DNA of 6,836 bases from an uncultured Clostridia bacterium (GTDB lineage: Bacteria; Bacillota; Clostridia; UMGS1810), in contig CALGRC010000096.1 of NCBI GenBank assembly GCA_937959315.1, forward strand, positions 1-6,836, written 5' to 3'. The notes under the pieces were generated by a model. It had not been told where the DNA came from and ran no database searches. It worked only from the letters and a program-made list of their open reading frames with translations. Of the stretch, positions 4,021 through 6,836 are shown one piece after another (the first letter of the stretch is position 1; every line of letters starts with the position of its first letter). The translations under genes were made by a program, and so were the position numbers.

Positions 4021-6429
4021 TTATTGTACCCGAACCCCCTGGCCATGCACTGGCTTCATACCGGTCAGGCTGTCCCATGCCCAAACGCACAGGGTGCGGT
4101 TATCTCCCGCTTGCTGTGGTATATCAACGACAAAGGTATCCAACGCACCGTCTGTCAGCATCATGGGGGATGCCAACTGGCAATAGGCTAGCCGGTTTGT
4201 TCCGTCTGTTGTTTCATACAATGCTGCAATCAATTGCACCGGTGTTGTCGAACCAGTATCGTTATGGATGGTCACAGTTGCTGTAGTTGCTTCCGCCAGG
4301 GAAGTTACCACACCGCCCGAAGCGTTTTTCAATGTAACTTCCATCAAAAAACCTGCCGGCGGTTCCTCTGTTAAGAAATCCAGCCGTTCCTGCAGAGCGT
4401 TTTTATCAGCCCCCGCATCCAGTGCGCCAACCAGTTCCTGTGCTGCCTGGATATCCGTTTCTATCCGGCTCCGTTCCGCCTTTACAACTGCATCCCTGGC
4501 GGCCTTCAGCGGAGTTTGCGGCGTAACCACTAAATCGTCGACATACAGCGCGCCGGTACCGTCTGATGTTGTCCCTTCAAATTGATAATCGATACTTTGC
4601 CACGCGCTTGCGTCATACTTCAAATCCGCATAATTATATGTCTGGCTGGCCAACTGCGCACCTGTCGCTGTATTCAATACCAATATGGTGTACTGACTAT
4701 CCTGTGTATCCACAGCATACCGGATGGTATACCAAGTGTCTGCCGCCATCGGCGGTTCAGGGGTTATCACAGCCCATGCAGAGTTCATCACCTGTCCTGC
4801 CGGAAAAGCCACATTGAATATATGGTTTCCAGAACCTTGGTCATATAACACAATTCTTCCATTTTCTACCGTTCCGCTGTATTTCACCTTCTGTTCAACC
4901 GTGAAATCTGTGCTTGCCGGAATGCGCCCGGAAAAGTGCATTTTTTCTCCCCAACCTCCGGCGCCTTGGTCCGTCAGGCTGACCTTGACCACCATATTCC
5001 CGTCTTCCTGGACAAATGCCGCGCTGGAATTCCCATTGCCCGACGAAAATGTATCGCCTGCAGTCTTGTCTGCAAAATCTGCATACACCACCGCATCTGC
5101 CTTGGCTTGCAGTGCGTCCAGCCGCGCCTCCAGCGCGTTGCTGGCTGCATCGTCTTCCAACTGTGCCACAAAGCTCTGGGCCGCGTCAATATCAGCCTGC
5201 TGTCCGCTTTCTTCGGCCAGCCCTACCAAATAGTTAGCCGCCTCCAGCCCGCCAAGCGTCTCAATCATCTCTAGCCGGGCCAGCAACTGCGTTTTTTTAG
5301 CGCCGTTATCCAAAAGGTTTACAATCGCATATGCGCTGTCCACATCCGTTTGCAGCTTTGTCTGCTCTGCCTTTGCTACTGCAGTGGCAGCCGGCGCATA
5401 CTTTGCCGCCGTGGTCAGACGGGCCTGCAAAGCGGTTTTGTCCGCATTTTCGTCCAATGCAGCAACCAAATTTTCCGCTATATCAACATCTGCCTGCAGC
5501 AGACTTCTTTCGGCTTTCACAACGGCATTTCTGGCAGCTTTCAGCGGGGTTTCCACCCGGATCTTTAACCCGGTATAATAAACATTGACCTCTCCAGCCG
5601 TCTCAGTATCCACCAGTTTACCGCTCACACGGTACTTCACTTGATTAATCCCCATCGTATAGTCCTGCCCGCCGCCGCTGTATAGCTGTCCGTCAGTAAT
5701 TGCAGCAAGTTCAGAACCGTTATGGCTTAAATACGCCTCATATGCGTTCGTATCTGTGTCCATAACAATTTTGATGTCATACCAACTGTCCGGTTGAATC
5801 ACCTTACTATTTGGCATTAGGCTCCAGCCGCTATTCCCATATGCCAGAATCACGCCGTGATTGTCATGGTTTTCCGGGGCAATTTGAAACAGCATGGCAT
5901 CCTTTCCATCTGCCGTCCGGTAATACATCTGGAAATACCGGTCTCCCTGCCCGTCACAGTCAAATCGCACCGCCTGTTCTATAACAATCTTCCCGGTTAC
6001 CGGTTGGGCCAGGTCATATGCATACCACCCGCCCGCCGCCTCAGATTGATACGCATTCTTTGCGACCTTTCCGCGCACATTTTCCGGATCGTTTTGTACC
6101 GTGGCATTCCAATTATCATTATCTTTAATCACATCACCGATATCTTTGCCTGAAAAATCTTCATACAGTGCCGCGTCCAGCTTGTTCTGCAAAATATCCA
6201 GACGCGCTTCAAGAGCGGCCCGTTCCTCACCGGCCGGCAAATCGGAAACCATCACCTGGGCGGTATCGATATCCTCCTGTTGGTTACTTTCTTCTGCCGC
6301 CGAAACCGCAGACTGCGCATCGGTATACGCATCTGCAAACACGGGGACGGCAACCGCCATCTGTAGCAGGAACATGAGAGCCAAAGCAGTAGAAATCCAT
6401 TTTAGATTATCTGTAAGTTTTGCAATCAT
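4021..6429 (-). CDS. Secreted multidomain protein: two ConA-like beta-sandwiches, helical repeats, C-terminal Ig-like domain (802 aa)
   Basis: I do not recognise this as a named protein. Visible parts in order: a signal peptide (about 1-32, hydrophobic core around 13-30, probable cut after VFA); helical repeat 1 (34-86); beta-sandwich 1 (87-293), which starts YEDFSGK..GD and holds TVQNDP, GDRYFQMYYRT, DSWY and YTMGINQVKYR; helical repeats 2-4 (294-446); a more divergent beta-sandwich 2 (447-637) with YADF, VEQKVKYSG, ADTWY and LYVDDLVV; helical repeat 5 (638-688); and a C-terminal Ig-like domain (691-802) ending CVWAWDSLTGMKP. The sandwiches resemble the laminin-G/concanavalin A-like modules of carbohydrate-active extracellular proteins, so sugar binding is the best guess. 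I see no catalytic motif, LPXTG, S-layer, dockerin or membrane anchor. It shares its whole plan with the next gene and is probably its paralogue. The protein is acidic and rich in Ala. The start is set by the signal peptide and a G-run six bases upstream. Confidence 0.9.
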   Translation of the reverse strand: MIAKLTDNLKWISTALALMFLLQMAVAVPVFADAYTDAQSAVSAAEESNQQEDIDTAQVMVSDLPAGEERAALEARLDILQNKLDAALYEDFSGKDIGDVIKDNDNWNATVQNDPENVRGKVAKNAYQSEAAGGWYAYDLAQPVTGKIVIEQAVRFDCDGQGDRYFQMYYRTADGKDAMLFQIAPENHDNHGVILAYGNSGWSLMPNSKVIQPDSWYDIKIVMDTDTNAYEAYLSHNGSELAAITDGQLYSGGGQDYTMGINQVKYRVSGKLVDTETAGEVNVYYTGLKIRVETPLKAARNAVVKAERSLLQADVDIAENLVAALDENADKTALQARLTTAAKYAPAATAVAKAEQTKLQTDVDSAYAIVNLLDNGAKKTQLLARLEMIETLGGLEAANYLVGLAEESGQQADIDAAQSFVAQLEDDAASNALEARLDALQAKADAVVYADFADKTAGDTFSSGNGNSSAAFVQEDGNMVVKVSLTDQGAGGWGEKMHFSGRIPASTDFTVEQKVKYSGTVENGRIVLYDQGSGNHIFNVAFPAGQVMNSAWAVITPEPPMAADTWYTIRYAVDTQDSQYTILVLNTATGAQLASQTYNYADLKYDASAWQSIDYQFEGTTSDGTGALYVDDLVVTPQTPLKAARDAVVKAERSRIETDIQAAQELVGALDAGADKNALQERLDFLTEEPPAGFLMEVTLKNASGGVVTSLAEATTATVTIHNDTGSTTPVQLIAALYETTDGTNRLAYCQLASPMMLTDGALDTFVVDIPQQAGDNRTLCVWAWDSLTGMKPVHGQGVRVQ
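4024..4359 (-). other. C-terminal Ig-like domain of the 802-residue protein
   Basis: Residues about 691-802: a beta-rich stretch with TATVTIHNDTGSTTPVQLI, ALYET, a polar loop, then CVWAWDSLTGMKPV and the stop. The 1154-residue protein ends in a related domain (VGLYKD; VFVWDDANGMAPL). An ending of the form (F/C)VW..D...GM.P is, as I recall, common at the C-termini of large secreted proteins of Bacillota, but its role is not settled. It may be a retention or interaction module; that is inference. Confidence 0.6.
4519..5091 (-). other. ConA-like beta-sandwich domain 2 of the 802-residue protein (divergent copy)
   Basis: Residues about 447-637. The edges match the other three sandwiches (YADFADKTAGD at the start, ADTWYTIRYAVDT in the middle, ALYVDDLVV at the end). 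The TVQ.DP..P segment and the DRY..(F/M)Y segment are missing or replaced (AAFVQEDGN; NGRIVLYD). The fold is probably kept and the ligand surface probably changed. Confidence 0.55.
5092..5550 (-). repeat. Array of three ~48-residue alpha-helical repeats (802-residue protein)
   Basis: Residues 294-446 hold three copies of a repeat with the pattern AV..AE, then D(I/V)D.A, then (V)..L..(G/N)..K..L..RL. The equivalent hydrophobic position of each copy falls at residues 322, 370 and 421, giving steps of 48 and 51. Each copy looks like three short helices, and the last helix of one can run into the first of the next. The repeat is of the general sort seen in Cry1A-type toxin C-terminal regions and Listeria/Bacillus surface proteins; whether it is homologous to those is unproven. 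Confidence 0.75.
5551..6171 (-). other. ConA-like beta-sandwich domain 1 of the 802-residue protein
   Basis: Residues about 87-293. It aligns by eye with both sandwiches of the 1154-residue protein through an EDFSGK..GDVI opening, TVQ.DP, GKIVIEQAVRF, DRYFQMYYRT, a W-Y pair (DSWYDIKIVMDT) and a YTMGINQ..YR segment before the last strand (YYTGLKI). Concanavalin A/laminin-G folds of this kind usually bind or process glycans. No paired acidic catalytic residues can be assigned by eye, so I call it a binding module by inference. Confidence 0.6.
6334..6429 (-). other. Signal peptide of the 802-residue protein
   Basis: Residues 1-32: two Lys in the first ten residues, a hydrophobic stretch (WISTALALMFLLQMAVAVPV) and a small-residue V-F-A site before the acidic mature start. 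There is no lipobox cysteine, so a signal peptidase I substrate released by the Sec pathway is expected. The exact cut is my estimate. Confidence 0.8.
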
Positions 6430-6461
6430 CGAAATCCCCCCACGATTCTAGTTCTGCACTT
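6430..6461 (-). promoter_or_regulatory. Intergenic gap with G-run ribosome binding site for the 802-residue protein
   Basis: This 32-base gap holds a run of six G on the coding strand (6441-6436), six bases upstream of the ATG at 6429. It can pair with the CCUCC anti-Shine-Dalgarno core if one G-U wobble is allowed. The spacing is good and supports this ATG. No hairpin followed by a T run and no recognisable -10/-35 pair is visible, which fits read-through from the gene before it. Confidence 0.6.
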
Positions 6462-6836
6462 TTACTTGGAAGCTGCAAATTCGTCAACCTGCCGCTGGAC
6501 TTCCGCCCGCAGCTTTTCTATGCCGGCCACATTCAGCTTTTCCATCATTTCTGCATAATACGAGTCATAATCAGCAATTGCGCCGGAATTCAATGCACGT
6601 GAAAATTCCTGTACAATGGCATCCACCTGCGCCTGTTCAATCTTCACGTTGGTATTGTCAAACATAAACCCAATAAGCGGGGAAGGAATGGCCGCTTCGT
6701 TGATCCCCTTTACATATTCGTTCCAGCCTACTGGGTCGCTCTGAATTTCATAAGCGTTGAAGGTATTGCCGATGACCCATTTATACTGCCCGTAGGGACT
6801 GTTACTGTCCGGCTCGCTTTGATAGCTAAGCATCTC
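6462..6836 (-). CDS. ABC sugar-transporter substrate-binding protein, DUF3502-type C-terminus (5' end outside window)
   Basis: Only the last 124 residues are present; the frame is still open at the right edge (the last base triplet there reads GAG, followed by an internal ATG), so the true start and any lipoprotein signal lie outside. The tail carries the pattern known from LplA/LipO-like extracellular solute-binding proteins of Bacillota: a WVIGNTFNAYE-like segment, then SPLIGFMFD, then two helices ending in a charged segment (EKLRAEVQRQVDEF) before the stop. In that family the protein is a membrane-tethered lipoprotein that delivers oligosaccharides or modified sugars to LplB/YtcP-type permeases; the ligand here cannot be read from the tail. 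The stop is 32 bases before the next start, so the gene is likely co-transcribed with the secreted proteins that follow. I am confident of the family and have no basis for a substrate. Confidence 0.88.
   Translation of the reverse strand, partial: EMLSYQSEPDSNSPYGQYKWVIGNTFNAYEIQSDPVGWNEYVKGINEAAIPSPLIGFMFDNTNVKIEQAQVDAIVQEFSRALNSGAIADYDSYYAEMMEKLNVAGIEKLRAEVQRQVDEFAASK

Larger units (their letters stand above)
4366..6330 (-). repeat. Internal duplication of a helix-sandwich-helix module within the 802-residue gene
   Basis: Residues 34-341 and 393-688 repeat the same unit. The lead-in helical repeats share AEES.QQ.DID.AQ and ALEARLD.LQ.K.DA..Y.DF. The helix after each sandwich is nearly identical (TPLKAARNAVVKAERS at 294-309, TPLKAARDAVVKAERS at 639-654; DNA 5503-5550 and 4468-4515). 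The third helical repeat lies between the two units. The inner sandwich parts have diverged much more than the helical flanks. Confidence 0.7.

Noticed and set aside
3576..4286. Long plus-strand open frame (236 codons) crossing the junction between the two large genes, with others at 2137-2607 and 2973-3563
   Set aside because: They are antisense to genes with clear domains and repeats, have no good ribosome binding site that I can see, and their products are low-complexity and Cys/Ser/Arg-rich, as expected for shadows of Ala/Glu-rich coding sequence.
531..6429. Catalytic glycoside hydrolase or polysaccharide lyase domain in the large proteins
   Set aside because: All of the length is accounted for by signal peptide, sandwiches, helical repeats and Ig-like ends; the sandwiches show no E-x-D-x-x-E-type motif of family 16 enzymes or other clear active-site pattern.
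1..6836. CRISPR arrays, tRNA or rRNA genes, insertion sequences, attachment sites
   Set aside because: Nearly every base is in four coding genes with gaps of 25-32 bases; no such element fits in the gaps, and no transposase or integrase motif was seen.

Overview
This window is a single block of four genes, all on the minus strand, so transcription runs from right to left. They sit 25-32 bases apart with a ribosome binding site in each gap and no terminator or promoter that I can see between them, so they look like part of one operon. Both window edges cut genes: the first gene has lost its 5' end and the fourth its 3' part. The extracellular proteins, Gram-positive-style signal peptides, LplA/LipO-type sugar-binding protein and moderate GC content suggest a Bacillota (Firmicutes) bacterium, either a Clostridia or a Paenibacillus-like lineage. 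The species cannot be told from the sequence.

In order of transcription: (1) 6836-6462 is the C-terminal end of an ABC sugar-transporter substrate-binding protein, with the DUF3502-type tail typical of LipO/LplA-like lipoproteins. (2) 6429-4021 is a complete 802-residue secreted protein. (3) 3995-531 is a complete 1154-residue secreted protein. (4) 504-1 is the first 168 residues of a further secreted protein, with a signal peptide, an Ig-like beta domain and then the start of a helical region.

The two complete proteins are paralogues with the same plan: signal peptide, one short alpha-helical repeat, a concanavalin A-like beta-sandwich, an array of helical repeats, a second beta-sandwich, one or two more helical repeats, and a C-terminal Ig-like domain. 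They differ mainly in the central array, which has three repeats in the 802-residue protein and nine in the 1154-residue one. The repeat is about 48 residues long, and the distance from the last helical repeat to the following beta-sandwich is the same (28 residues) at all four junctions. I see no catalytic domain, S-layer homology domain, dockerin, LPXTG motif or C-terminal membrane anchor in either.

My reading, which is inference, is a carbohydrate-acquisition locus. The first gene feeds a sugar ABC importer, and the next two encode secreted proteins with two lectin-like domains held apart by a helical rod of variable length, perhaps to capture or bridge a polysaccharide outside the cell. 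Permeases and enzymes, if any, would lie beyond the window edges. The matching architecture of the two proteins is the most interesting thing here.
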